Positions 42,139-54,790 of a DNA stretch of 64,000 nt are shown one piece after another (the first letter of the stretch is position 1; each line of letters begins with the position of its first letter). Source of the DNA: Pelagophyceae sp. CCMP2097 (lineage: Eukaryota > Sar > Pelagophyceae); the NCBI GenBank assembly GCA_026770575.1, contig MU657199.1:26037-90036 (forward strand), read 5' to 3'. The notes under the pieces were generated by a model, which worked only from the letters and a program-made list of their open reading frames with translations, was not told where the DNA came from and ran no database searches. The translations under genes and the position numbers were made by a program.

Positions 42139-44114
42139 ATGCAGTCCAAGCGCCACGCCGCTTCTCCGGAAAGCTCGCCGGCGCCGCACTGCGCGCCCTG
42201 CGCCCCCGCGTCGCGCGACACGGTGGCGCCTGCGCACCCTGCCGTTCGAAGATCTCGCTCGGGAAGCTCTTTAGAAGTTTTCGCCGCTGTCCCAAAGTGC
42301 GATGCTAACCCGTGGGTCAACGCGACGTGGCGCGTCACCGCTGCCGAGCGGTGCAAGATGGCCGTTTTGGCGCCTTGGTTACTGCCAGTGCGCGCCTCCG
42401 TGGTCCTCGTCGCTGTTTTGGTCGCCATCTTCTTCGCAAACGCCGCGACGCTCGGCTGGGACGGCTCCGCGGACGCCAAGAAGCGAAAATCGCTCTTCCG
42501 CCTCGCGCGCGCCGAGAGGGGCGAGGCCCAAAGACTCGTCGGGCGCGCGCCGGCCGGTGCCGCCCGCGCCGCGGTCAAGCCCGACGCCGTGCGCCTCCCG
42601 CGCTGGCGCAGGTGGCTGGGCCTGCCCGTGCTCGGGGCGGTGCGCCTCGTGCTGTGCGGGATGGGCTTTTGGATTTTAGAGGTGGAAGGCCAAGTCGACT
42701 CGGAGGCAAAAGTACTCGTCTGCAACCACCTCTCCATGATCGAGCCCCTCGTCCTCCTCTACCTCTCGCAGGCGACGCCCGTGGCTGCGTCCGATTTCGA
42801 AAGGCTGCCCGCTCTAGGGCCTGTTGGAAGGTTACTACAGCTTTTATGGTTAGACAGAGGCGATGTGGATTCAAGGGCCACAGTCGTTTCGGCCATCAAC
42901 TCCAGAGTCGCAAACGACTCCAAGCAGCAGTGGCCGCCGGTCCTCGTCTTCCCAGAGGGGACGACGCTGAATGGCCGTGCTTTAATAGCGTTCAAAACTG
43001 GCGCCTTCGCCCCGGCCGCGCCGGTCCAGCCCTGCGTCGCCTCGTTTCCGCATACCGTGCGCAAAGGCTGCGGCCTCGACTGCTCCTGGACTACCGCGGG
43101 GCCGCAGTTCGGCGAATTGTGTGTTCGAATGATGTGCGTCGGCTTGCTTCGTTTTCCGCGTACGGTCCTCTCCCGTCTGCTCCGATCCTCGGTGGACGTC
43201 TTCGCTTCGTAGGCTGCAGCCGTGGAACCGCGTGCGCGTCGAGTTTTTGGAGACGAGGTTCCCTAACGCGGCCGAGTCAGCGGACGCGGCACTCTTCGCG
43301 GCGAACGTGCGAGGCGACATGGCCCGGGCGCTAGACGTGCCCACGACGGAGCACTCCTGGGCAGACATGTGGCTCAACATGATCGTGCGTCACTCTGCTT
43401 TGGCCCTCGAAATGCCCTTTGAAGATCAACAACACGTAGGCGCGCGACCTGGGCGAGCCGCCGCACAAGACGCTCGTCGAGCTGGGCCGCCTCCGCGGCC
43501 TGCTGGGCCGCGGCTACGCGCGCGAGCGTGCTGTGGTGGCCCTGCGCAGATTCGCCGACGCCGACGGGGAGAAGCGCGGAAGGTTGGACCTGCAGCAGTT
43601 CAGAGCGGCCCTCGGCGGCGGCGCCCTCGGCGGCAACGGCGCCCAGAGCTCCCCGGGCGCGCACAGCGCCCAGGGCTCCGGCGTGCACAGCACCCAGGGC
43701 GCGCACAGCGCCCAGGGCGCTCAGGGCGCCGCGGCGGTGGACGCGGCGGCGGTGGACGCGCTCTTTGCTTCGCTCGCCGACGCCGACGGCGGCGGGTCCG
43801 TCGACTTCTTTCAGTTTTTATGTGGCTTTGCGCTGCTGGATTCCCTCTGCGACGCCCACCACGGCGCTCTACGCCTCGTGTTTGCGCTCTTGGACACGGC
43901 AGGAGATGGCCGTGTCCCTTGGGCGAAAGCCGAGTCCGCGCTCTTCGACGCGCCGGGCGACGCTGTTTGTGACGACTCGGCGTTTATTTCCGGCGTGCCG
44001 CTGTCGCCGCGAAAGGGCCGCACCGATTCGCTCGACGTCGACGAATTCGTCAACTTTGTCGCGGAGAACCGACACCGCCTCCGCGAAGCCTGGCGGTCGC
44101 TGCCCGCCGCGTGA
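42139..44114 (+). CDS. LPCAT-like lysophospholipid acyltransferase with EF-hands
   Basis: Acyl-CoA:lysophospholipid acyltransferase of the LPCAT1/2 type, expected on ER membrane. Hydrophobic helices (VRASVVLVAVLVAIFFA; RLVLCGMGFWILEV) surround the catalytic part. Motif I reads VCNHLSMIEPLVL, so the usual H-x4-D is H-x4-E. The motif around FPEGTTLNGRALIAFKTGAF is canonical. Introns 43134-43212 and 43385-43439 (both GTGCGT donors) join NRVRVEFLETRFPN and RDLGEPPHKTLVELGRLRGL. EF-hand-like loops follow: DADGEKRGRLDL, DADGGGSVDFFQF and DTAGDGRVPWAKA, then DSLDVDEFVNFV. Between the first two is a Gly/Ala/Gln/Ser low-complexity insert built of AHSAQG-like units. Stop is TGA 44112-44114. Calcium control is inferred from the EF-hands. 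Confidence 0.87.
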
Positions 44115-44716
44115 ACAAACGTGGCACGATCGCGAGGCAGACCGCCCAGTTTCTAATGTGGACCCGATACCCGCTTCGCAAAAAGGACTGGACGGGTGCG
44201 GCGGCGGGCGCGCAGGTCGCCGCCAACAGTTTCTAATGTGGACTCGCTACCGGTGACCCACCTTGCCAGAGGTATGTCCGCCCACTTTGGACCCGCCCAC
44301 TTTCGATCGCTATACAAAGTGTTTCAGCTCCCGGGCCCGCGGGCCACCGGCTGCCGCGCGCGCGTGGTTCCACGTCTGGGTGGCGATGGACGCCGCCAAC
44401 GAGGCCGCGCGAACCGTCAAGTCGCCGCCCGCACGAATATACGCAAATGCGACGGCGTTTCTTTTGCCGATTATGCGTAGACATTTGCCGCCGCCAAGGC
44501 GTGTTGAGCTTTTTCGTGATGCAGTAACACTGCCGCAGCTTCACGGCGAACCGGCAACGCGCGCGCTTCCGCGCTGAAAAGTCGCGCGACGTCGCATTTG
44601 CGTATATTCGTGCCGCCGCAAACGCGTTTGGAGCTTTCACGTGCTGTAAGATCACCGCCGCAGCCGCGCGGCGAAGCGGCAACGCGCGCGCCGCCGCGCC
44701 GACAAGCAACGCCATC
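44115..44716 (+). repeat. Duplicated remnants upstream of a short WD40 gene
   Basis: TTTCTAATGTGGAC is repeated at 44150 and 44230. A 24-bp perfect inverted pair (GCACGAATATACGCAAATGC... and its complement) lies at 44431-44454 and 44590-44613. Just beyond each arm is a similar block (about 44495-44575 and 44628-44702) reading GAGCTTT...CCGCAGC...CGGCGAA-CGGCAACGCGCGCGC. It looks like a duplicated 5-prime part of a repeat-protein gene; no intact coding model is supported. Confidence 0.6.
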
Positions 44717-45091
44717 ATGCGCCGACCTGCTCGCGCTCAGCTGGCTGCCAGCGCCGGACGCGCTTCTGGAACGAAGTGCGTCGCTGAAAATGCGCGCGCC
44801 GTGGCGCCGGCCGTGCGCAAACTCATCTGGTCGGACCGGATTTTGGAGGGCACGGCAATCCTCGAGGGGCACACCGGCGCCATCTACAGCTGCGCGTTCT
44901 CGCCCAACGGCAAGCGCATCGCGACGACGAGCGAGGACGGCACGGTACGACTCTGGGACGCCGAGACAGGTGCGCTGCTGCTGACGTTCGAGGGGCACAC
45001 CGACTGCGTCTACAATTTCTCGCCCGACGGCAAGCGCCTCGTGACGGCGAGCGAGGACGACACGGCGCGGCTCTGGCATGCCGCACCCTAA
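44717..45091 (+). CDS. Short WD40-repeat protein, relative of 25621-26838
   Basis: ATG 44717 opens a leader and the same module as the larger locus (VAPAVRKLIWSDRILEGTAI). Then come two full WD units (GHTGAIYSCAFSPNGKRIAT; EDGTVRLWDAETGALLLTFE) and a third that has lost residues (CVYNFSPDGKRLVTA instead of the usual SCAFSPDG). It ends ARLWHAAP at TAA 45089-45091. At 124 codons it is too short for a closed propeller on its own. It is probably a fragment, a new copy early in expansion, or one that needs a partner. Confidence 0.55.
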   Translation: MRRPARAQLAASAGRASGTKCVAENARAVAPAVRKLIWSDRILEGTAILEGHTGAIYSCAFSPNGKRIATTSEDGTVRLWDAETGALLLTFEGHTDCVYNFSPDGKRLVTASEDDTARLWHAAP

Positions 45092-45212
45092 TGCAGTGGA
45101 TGCTCCTTCTCCGGACACAGGCACCGGGAGGTTTCAAGCGAGCCCACTTAGGAGACCCCATTTTCTTAAAATACTCCGCTTTTTGGCGACTTTTCAAAAC
45201 TTCCGATCCCGG

Positions 45213-45672
45213 GCACTGTCGAATTAGATTATCACCGGAAATCTATTAACTATTTTTGGCTCGTGAAGGCGGCTGGCGCTGCGCCGGCCACTCCCGCGAG
45301 ACGCCCTGGGCGCGCTTGTTTGGCTTTTTCGTCAACTGCCTTATTTTGGCGATTCTCTGCGAAAGCTTCTTAATTTAGTAGTTAATCAAGTCTAAACCTT
45401 AGGGCACAAATCAAAAGTCGATGAAGGCGCCAATGAGTTCCCGGCCAATTGAGACAGACGTTAGGGGCACTATGCCCGAACGTTATGTCCAAATTGGCCG
45501 GCAATTCCTTGCCTCCAAAGTAGGCTACTAAAATTTCGCGGTTTGAGACGTTTCTTCTTCGCGCGCTGGTCTCCGAGGCGCCAACTAATACGACTGGAGG
45601 GAGCGGCAAGAGCGCACGCGCTAAAAAAAGTTATCTTCGGCGATTCCTGTTGTGCAAATTCGACAGTGCCCC
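45213..45672. mobile_element. Candidate inverted-repeat element (non-autonomous)
   Basis: GGGCACTGTCGAATT at about 45211-45225 is mirrored by AATTCGACAGTGCCC at about 45657-45671. Weaker inverted similarity continues about 40 bp inward. A central inverted pair CCGGCCAATT (45441-45450) and AATTGGCCGG (45492-45501) forms an internal hairpin. The interval is less GC-rich than neighbours and has no convincing coding frame. Target-site duplication was not established. Confidence 0.45.
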
Positions 45673-45762
45673 TCGGCCGAGCTTCTCTTGACGTCAAGCT
45701 TCGCCTCCGTCGCGGCCTCTCCGCGCCCGCGGCGGTTTTGCGCGCGTTTGTAGTCGGCGTGG

Positions 45763-46481
45763 ATGCCGCGCGCGGGCCGTTTTGGTCTCGCGGTCGTTTT
45801 GGTGGGTATCATGGTTGCAGTCGAGGCAGACACCGGAAAAACCCACGCGACGCGTTCGACGACGGTGTACTTTGCGGAAAACGTCGACAAGTTCGACACG
45901 GATTCGTACCGCACCGACCTGTTCGAGGACTCTTCCGGCATCAAGACGTCGCTCGCCTACGTGAGCCCGCCCACGCGTTTGCCGCCGCGCCACGTCGGAC
46001 GCCTCTGCTAGGCCGTGGTGCGCGAGGCCAGCGGCGGCGACGTGCTGGAGTGGATCCAGTCGTCGCGACGCGGCGGGGGCCGAGAGTTGATAGCGCAGCT
46101 CATCGAGGTAATTTGCTCACGGCTAGAATACCATCGCAGTCACAGCCGCTTTAGGCGTCTTCCGGTTCGCTCGCGGCGCGGCCGACGACGCGCGGTGGCG
46201 CGAGCGACGGCCAGTCGCTGCTCCTGGAGGCGGGTTTTCGACCGCCCGCGGGAGACGCGAGCGGCAGGCAGCCCTGGGCGTTGGACCGCCAGTTGGCCGA
46301 AGTGTTTCTGTTCGACCAGGCGGCGCGCGCCGCCGCGCACAAGTCCATCAAGGGCCCGGCGCCCGGATCCGGCGAAAAACGCCGCGCATCGGACCCGCGG
46401 CGCTTCGACGCGCGGGTGGAGCACTACATGACGCAATCAGTCCACTACGCATCGCAACCCCGACCACCCGGCGAGACGTAA
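45763..46481 (+). CDS. Unknown protein with N-terminal signal or anchor
   Basis: ATG 45763 gives a hydrophobic leader (FGLAVVLVGIMVAVEA), then TTVYFAENVDKFDTDSYRTD and LFEDSSGIKTSLAYVSPP. An intron ends at about 46012 (GCTAG), followed by VVREASGGDVLEWIQSSRRG and ELIAQLIE. A second intron starts GTAATT near 46109 and ends about 46155. The last exon reads SLLLEAGFRPPAGDAS, LDRQLAEVFLFDQAARAAAH and ARVEHYMTQSVHYASQ, to TAA 46479-46481. The protein, about 200 residues long, enters the secretory route or is membrane-anchored. I recognise no family. Confidence 0.5.
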
Positions 46482-46786
46482 CACTGCCGTGTGAGAGCCG
46501 CGGGCTTGAGGGCGCCCGTCGCGCTGCGCCGCGGCCCTTCTTCGCCGCGTCTCTTCCCTGCCGGCGCCTGCTACCGTCGGCAACGTGTGCGACGCGCGTC
46601 GTCGCCGGGCGGCAGGGGAGCCTCGGCGCCGAACTAGGAGGACGTACAGAGAGAGGGCATGCCGACGAGGGCCCTGCGCTGGCCGACCTGGAGGAGTTCA
46701 GTCGGCGCGAGCGCCGTCGATGGTGGGTTGTTTACAGAGGTGCGCGCGTCGCGCGCCCGAGGCGCGGCACGCGGGCGCCGCGCCGG
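46482..46786. other. Short convergent interval, nothing recognised
   Basis: About 300 bp between the unknown protein and the DIMT1 stop. GC-rich, no repeat or coding signature seen. Confidence 0.5.
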
Positions 46787-49752
<2,966 letters not shown>

Positions 49753-49878
49753 ATCTCTTCTGCTTCCGACGCCGGGCGAGGGGAGTGGACCGCCCTGGGG
49801 AGTTCTTGAGGGGACAGTTCACTCGCGAGCGGGAGAGATATTAGGGGCCGTCCCCGGGGCGCGTCGCGCGACGGGGCG

Positions 49879-51147
49879 TCATCGCACGCGCTTGGTCTGC
49901 TTGTCCACCTTGTTCTGTTCGCGCTGGAGGCGCTTGGCTTTTTCGCGCTCGACGCGCGCCTGTTCCTTGTCGCGCGCCGCCTGGAACCGCCCCAGCTCGA
50001 CGATGCGGTCGTGGGCGTCGACCTTGTCCGCCATGCGCTGGTTGACGATTCCGAGCATGCTCAATTCCCAGGCGTCGAGCTTTCGGACAGAAGCCAGGTG
50101 GTAGCATCGGTCCACAAAGTCGTCGTGGTCCGGCAGCGGCTCGCGCAAGACGCACGCGTTGACGTCGAGGAGGAAGGTGCGCTCGGGCGATAAGGCGAAC
50201 TCGATGGACTTCACAGCAAACATCTTCAGCTTGCCCCGCATCACGTCGTGGTCCGCCGCGACAAGAAAGCACAAGGCACTCTTGAAGAACAGCCTTACAG
50301 CGTTGTACGCCGTCATGTTGTCGCGCAAAACCTCTGTGGCGATGGCCTCAAAGGCCTCTGCGGAGCGGACGTACTTCGGTTCGTTTGCTAAAGAGTCGAG
50401 CTCTGCCGCTTGGAGCAGACAGGCCCGCTGCGCATTGCGCTTCGACTCGTCGCGCCCGCGCTGCACCGCCGCGCCGAAGAGATCGGCGGCGGTGAGGTAC
50501 GCCGTGATGCGAGACTGCTGGGAAGGGCCGTCTCGAAAGTCCCACTCTTGAAGATTTATAATGCGCATCTGCAGAGTCGCCGCCAGGTCATAAAGCCCCA
50601 AGTCGCAGCAGGCGCGGATCGCGTCGCGGTACGCCGAAGAAGCGTGGACCGGGTCCGACTCCTCCTCGAGGTTGGCGGCGCGGAGGCGGAAGACGAGAGA
50701 TTCCAGCTCGCCCTCGAAACACGCTCCAGACTTGAAGATGTTCTTCTTGGCGGCCTGCTCCTGCGCCGAGATCTGCCGCACGCACATGTCCGCCGCCTAG
50801 GGAGCGTGGTGTTTGGACGTCGTCCACGACTCCATCAATCGGTCATTCAAGAACACACCTGCTTATAGCAGTCAATCGCCTTGTGGTATTGCTCCGCCAC
50901 GCAGTAACTCCGCGCCGACGAGTCGTACCACTCGCAGGCCTCGACGTACTTCAGCCGCGGCGCGTTGTCGACGAGGAAGCGGCGCAGCACGTTCTGAAGG
51001 AGCAGCGTCAGAACACGACGTCAACGAACAGCCTTTCGGGAATCGGGGGCGCACACCGATCAAAGGGGCCCGCTCCAGACGCACCTTTGCGACGGCGACG
51101 TCGTGGTCGGCCTCTTCGCGGTGTCTTTTGGCCATGAGAGATGCCAT
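49879..51147 (-). CDS. SNAP-family NSF attachment protein
   Basis: Adaptor that links NSF to SNARE bundles for disassembly after membrane fusion. The first exon starts MASLMAKRHREEADHDVAVA at 51147. The next reads NVLRRFLVDNAPRLKYVEAC, EWYDSSARSYCVAEQYHKAI and DCYKQ. After an intron near 50800-50860 the large exon carries ASSAYRDAIRACCDLGLYDL, SRITAYLTAADLFGAAVQRG, ACLLQAAELDSLANEPKYVR, SAEAFEAIATEVLRDNM and FFKSALCFLVAADHDVMRGK. TPR-like helices of this order are typical of alpha/gamma-SNAP. The C-terminal residues are a Lys/Arg/Glu-rich helix (ARVEREKAKRLQREQNKVDK), unlike the short acidic end with a conserved Leu in alpha-SNAP, so ATPase stimulation could differ. Stop is TGA 49881-49879. 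Confidence 0.8.
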
Positions 51148-51196
51148 CGTTGACGCCTCGCGGCCGTCGAGCGCCTCGGTTTAAAGCTCAAACGCT

Positions 51197-51454
51197 TTAG
51201 AGCTTGAACGGCTGCGGGCCGTCGACGGCCTTGGGCCTAGCGAGTTGGTGCGGCGGGGCGCAGAGGCGCGCTGTGTCGCGGAGAAGGTTCTTCGGACGCG
51301 TTTTTAACTGTTCCGTAAAGGGCTTGGAGGACGGCGAGACGGGCGGCGAAGAAGTTAAAGCGTCGGTGAAAGCCTTGCGGGACGGCGAGGCCAGCGGCTG
51401 CTGCGCGGAAATCGGCTTGGCGGTGCGCGTCGGCGTGCCGGGCGTGGCGTTCAT
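51197..51454 (-). CDS. Small Ser/Pro-rich protein
   Basis: ATG 51454 to TAA 51199-51197, 85 codons. It contains two similar blocks, LASPSRKAFTDALTSSPP and VSPSSKPFTEQLKTRP, each with SPS-[RK]-x-F-T-[DE]-x-L, and S-P sites that could be phosphorylated. It ends 49 bp before the SNAP start on the same strand. It may be a short disordered regulator or the last exon of a longer gene; upstream frames are not informative. No family recognised. Confidence 0.4.
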   Translation of the reverse strand: MNATPGTPTRTAKPISAQQPLASPSRKAFTDALTSSPPVSPSSKPFTEQLKTRPKNLLRDTARLCAPPHQLARPKAVDGPQPFKL

Positions 51455-51591
51455 GTCCAGTCGTCGGCTTGGCGGTGCGCGTCTCAGACTCTCAGGCCCG
51501 TTGGCCAACGGCGTTGCGTACTTGCAGTCTCAGGCCCGTTGGTAACGGGAGGCATGAACTTGCAGTCTCAATTCGGCGAACATTTCGAACA

Positions 51592-53544
51592 ATGTTGCGG
51601 CTCTTCCTGCTCGCGGCGTCGGCGGCGGCGCTCGTCTCGCCGCGCGGCATCGATGCGCAGCGGCCGCGGTGCGCGCAGAAGCGCGCGCAGCCGCCGCAGA
51701 TGGCCGCAGGGATGCTGCGGGGGGTGGCCGCCCGAGGTGCGCGTGGATCCACCTTCAACCCGACGCCGCGGCCGGACGCTGCCACGCAGGCGGCTTCGTG
51801 ACGGCGGCGGCGGCGGCGGGGCCCGACGCGCTGTTCAATACTTTGTTCGGAGGACTGGCGGCGACTGCTGCGGTGGCCAAGGTCGTCCTCGCAAAGACGG
51901 CCCCGAAGGCCAGCGACTCTACTAAGGACGCCGCCCAGCGCACCGCCGAGACCAAGTGCGTCGACCGCCCGCTGTTTGAAAACGCGCGGGGCCATTCTAT
52001 CTGCGGACCCTTTGCGGACCCTCTACAGACCCTCTGCGGTGCCTATACTCTGTGGTGCCGATGACGGCCCCTATACGGTGCCAAGATGGCGGACCCGGGG
52101 CCTCTATAGGCTCAAGCTGCGCTTCCTGCCCGTGTTCTGGGTGCTGCGCATGTCGGACTGGCTCCAAGGGCCGTACTTTTACGAGGTGAGCGGCCGTGGC
52201 ATGGCTTTTAAAGTTGCGCAGGATGGACCGCGTTTAGGTCTACGCGAGCAAGTCTTTCGGCGGCGTCACCGCGTCGCTCGAGCTCGTCTCGCGCCTGTTT
52301 CTGACTGGGTTCGGCACGACGGCCGTCTTCGGCCCGACGCTCGGTGCGGCATAGGAATTCCTAGACGGGACTTCTCCAAAGGCGCGGGCGGGCGTCATCG
52401 GCATCGTTAGGCCGCCTCGCGGACGCGCGCGGGCGCAAGCTGGGCACGGTGCTCTTCGCGGCGTTTTACGCCGCCTCTGCTTTGTCAACGAAGTCGCCGC
52501 TGCTCTGGGTCCTCTTCGCAGGCCGCGCCTGCGGCGGCCTCGGCACCGCCTTGCTCAGCGCGGCGCCAGAGGCCTGGGTCGTCGGCGACGCCATCCGCAC
52601 GAACACGACGGGGGTGCGTCTTTCTGCCGAAGAGGTTTTCCGGGATGTCACCTCCTTAGGCGCTCGGAGACGTGTTTGGCGCGGCGTACGCCGGCGACGC
52701 TTTGGTCGCCATCACCGCGGGCCAGCTGGCGTCGATGGCCGCCGCGAGCCGTGGTGCGTCGGGGCCGTTTGAACTGTCCGTTGGGTTTGTCACGCTGGGG
52801 GCCATCCTCGCGGCGTTAACGTGGCCGGAAAATAAAGCGGACACGTCCGCCGCGGGAAATTCGCCCACGATCCGCGACGCGTTTAAGATCATCGCCAACG
52901 ACCGTCGGATTGCGCTGGTTGGAGCGGCGCAGGCTTTATTTGAAGGGGCGATGTATGTATTTGTTATGCAATGGCCTCCTGCTCTGTCAGCAGCAATCGC
53001 GGCAAAGTACGGCGCCACCGCAGCCGTGCCCTTTGGAAAGGTCTTCAGCTGCTTCATGGTCTCCTGCTTGCTGGGGACGACTGCTTTTGGTGCGGCGCAG
53101 AGGTTGGCCAAGACGGAAGCTTCTGCCGCGGCCACTTTCGCTCTGGCGACGGGGGCCATGGCCGTCGCGGCCAACGCCGTCTTATCCAGCGGCGCCGCGG
53201 GCGCGCCGCTGGCGGCGCTGACTGCCGCGTTTTTTGCTTTCGAGTTTTGTGTCGGGCTCTACTTTCCTTCCATCGGCACTTTGCGGAGCAAGTACGTGCC
53301 CGACTCGCACAGGACGGTCATCCTCGCCATTTTCGGCATCCCGTTAAACGTCATCGTCGTCTCCGTCTTCCTCTCCATCAAGCGCTTGGGCGTCGGCGGC
53401 GCGCTCTCCGTTTCAACGACGGCTCTCGTAAGAAAGCCGCAATCACCTTTGGGACGCCGCCCCTCGACGTTTCGCTAGGCTCTGGCGACGGCGGCGATGC
53501 TGACTCTGCTGCGGACCAACTCCAAGGCCGAGGCCGCCCGGTGA
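51592..53544 (+). CDS. MFSD5/MoT2-type transporter (molybdate, DUF791)
   Basis: ATG 51592 gives a leader (MLRLFLLAASAAALVSPRGI) that could be a signal or plastid-type presequence. It is spliced in phase 1 to GGFVTAAAAAGPDALFNTLF and GGLAATAAVAKVVLAK. The diagnostic block RMSDWLQGPYFYE follows (about 52150-52182), then VYASKSFGGVTASLELVSRL, FLTGFGTTAVFGPTLG, LADARGRKLGTVLFAAFYAA, FAGRACGGLGTALLSAAPEA, and the C-terminal half with AFKIIANDRRIALVGAAQAL, FEGAMYVFVMQWPPAL, FFAFEFCVGLYFPSIGTLRS and IFGIPLNVIVVSVFLSIKRL. The short last exon ends RTNSKAEAAR at TGA 53542-53544. At least seven exons. The intron at about 52344-52410 contains the palindrome TAGGAATTCCTA. The role in molybdate uptake is by family. 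Confidence 0.85.
52352..52363. repeat. Palindrome TAGGAATTCCTA, site 2
   Basis: Perfect 12-bp palindrome inside an intron of the MFSD5-type gene, just after the GTGCGG donor. Confidence 0.9.
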
Positions 53545-53680
53545 CCGCGCGCAGTTGGATGCTCCCCGCAAGCCGCCGCGGCGACGTCCGCGAGGCCGCA
53601 AATCGTCCATCAACACTGATGTGTGTGTATTAATTTGTGAACCGACGACGTGCCTCGCCGGACCGTCCGGGACGCCGGTT

Positions 53681-54123
53681 CCTGGGTTGCCGCGTAGGGC
53701 CCTACGTAGGGCCCTACGACCCTACGTAAGGTAGGCTGGACCCTACGTACCCTGCGTAGGGTCGTAGGGCTCCCATACTGAGGGCTTTGTGAGATTTTGG
53801 CGACAGCAAGGGCTCGGCGGGCCATCCGACGACGACGAAGACGACAAGGCAAGGGCTCGGCGGGCCATCCGACGACGACGAAGACGACAAGCCGCCGAGC
53901 CCGAGGCCGTCGACGCCGAGCCGCCCGGACGACGCCTAAGTGGTGCTAACAAGGACTCCGACGTGGACCCTGGCTCAAGATTGGGCGACCCGCGGGCGGC
54001 GACGCGCGCCGACTGGAACCCCGTCGTCTCACGGTACCCTACGTGGGACCCTACGTAGGGCCCTATGACCCTACGTAGGGTAGGCTGGACCCTACGACCC
54101 TAAACCCTACGCGGCAACCCAGG
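53681..54123. mobile_element. Terminal-inverted-repeat element with CCCTACGTAGGG arrays
   Basis: CCTGGGTTGCCGCGTAGGG at 53681-53699 is mirrored exactly by its complement at 54105-54123. Inside both ends are clusters of the palindrome CCCTACGTAGGG and variants (53695-53770 and 54035-54100). The pair TAGGCTGGACCCTACG occurs in both clusters in the same orientation. The middle contains a 43-bp unit repeated twice (53806-53848 and 53849-53891) rich in GACGAC. No transposase is present, so it is probably a MITE-like element. It lies in the gap between the transporter and the histidine kinase. Confidence 0.65.
53806..53891 (+). repeat. 43-bp tandem duplication
   Basis: The unit starting GCAAGGGCTCGGCGGGCC and ending GAAGACGACAAG occurs twice without a spacer. 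In one frame it would encode GLGGPSDDDEDD, an acidic motif, but no gene model supports this. Confidence 0.9.
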
Positions 54124-54790
54124 CCGGGTCGCGCCGACGAGAAGACGGGCTCAACGCAATGGCAATGTACCAAACCGACTTCTTCTGTCATGCACTCCAC
54201 CAAGGCTGCTTTGAATCTCGACCTCGGACTTTCGAGGGGCAATCGGAGCAGCGGAGCAGCGCAACTCTGAAGAATCTACGACAGGGTCAGGGGTTTTTCT
54301 CACACATTTGAAGTTGCCTCTTGAAAGAAACGGCACCAAATGTGCGCCTCTGAGGCGGAGGACGCTCGCAGCTTCGGAGGACCCTCCCTGTACTTTGGCG
54401 TCTTCGAGCACATCGTAATATCGCCCGGACCACAAGGGGGGTTCTTCACGGCCTCGGGTCGGCCCGCGTCGCGGTCCCGAGCCTCGGCATCCCATGCCGC
54501 CGCCTCGCGGCCCTTGCAACAGTGGCGTGGTTCAGAGGGAGACACATGGGAGGGAGTTGGAGGTCCTGCGCAGCTGTTCGCCGCTGCAGGGTGGTCCGCC
54601 GCTGCACTGGCAGGGCGGGTCCGCTGCGAAGCTAGCTTGTGCGCGAATACTTCTTCTCGGATGGTGGCGATCCGGGGCGGCAAGGAGGCCAGGGCGGTGG
54701 TCGCTTGCGCCTGCGCGCGCGCGTGAGCGGCGCTCATCCTCGACGCTGGAGCGCGCGTCTCGACGCTCAACTCTTGGCACGAGCAGCAAC
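54124..54790. other. Interval downstream of the histidine kinase, no gene supported
   Basis: About 670 bp. A minus-strand frame of 165 codons overlaps the histidine kinase 3-prime end and shows no family signature. It probably holds that gene's 3-prime untranslated region. Confidence 0.45.

Noticed and set aside
53789..54058. Acidic/Arg-rich plus-strand frame inside the inverted-repeat element
   Set aside because: Arises from the 43-bp tandem duplication; frame has no start context or partner exons.
54065..54110. Telomere-like CCCTAAACCCTA word, suggesting an internal telomeric repeat
   Set aside because: Only one and a half units, embedded in CCCTACG palindromes; better explained by the inverted-repeat element.
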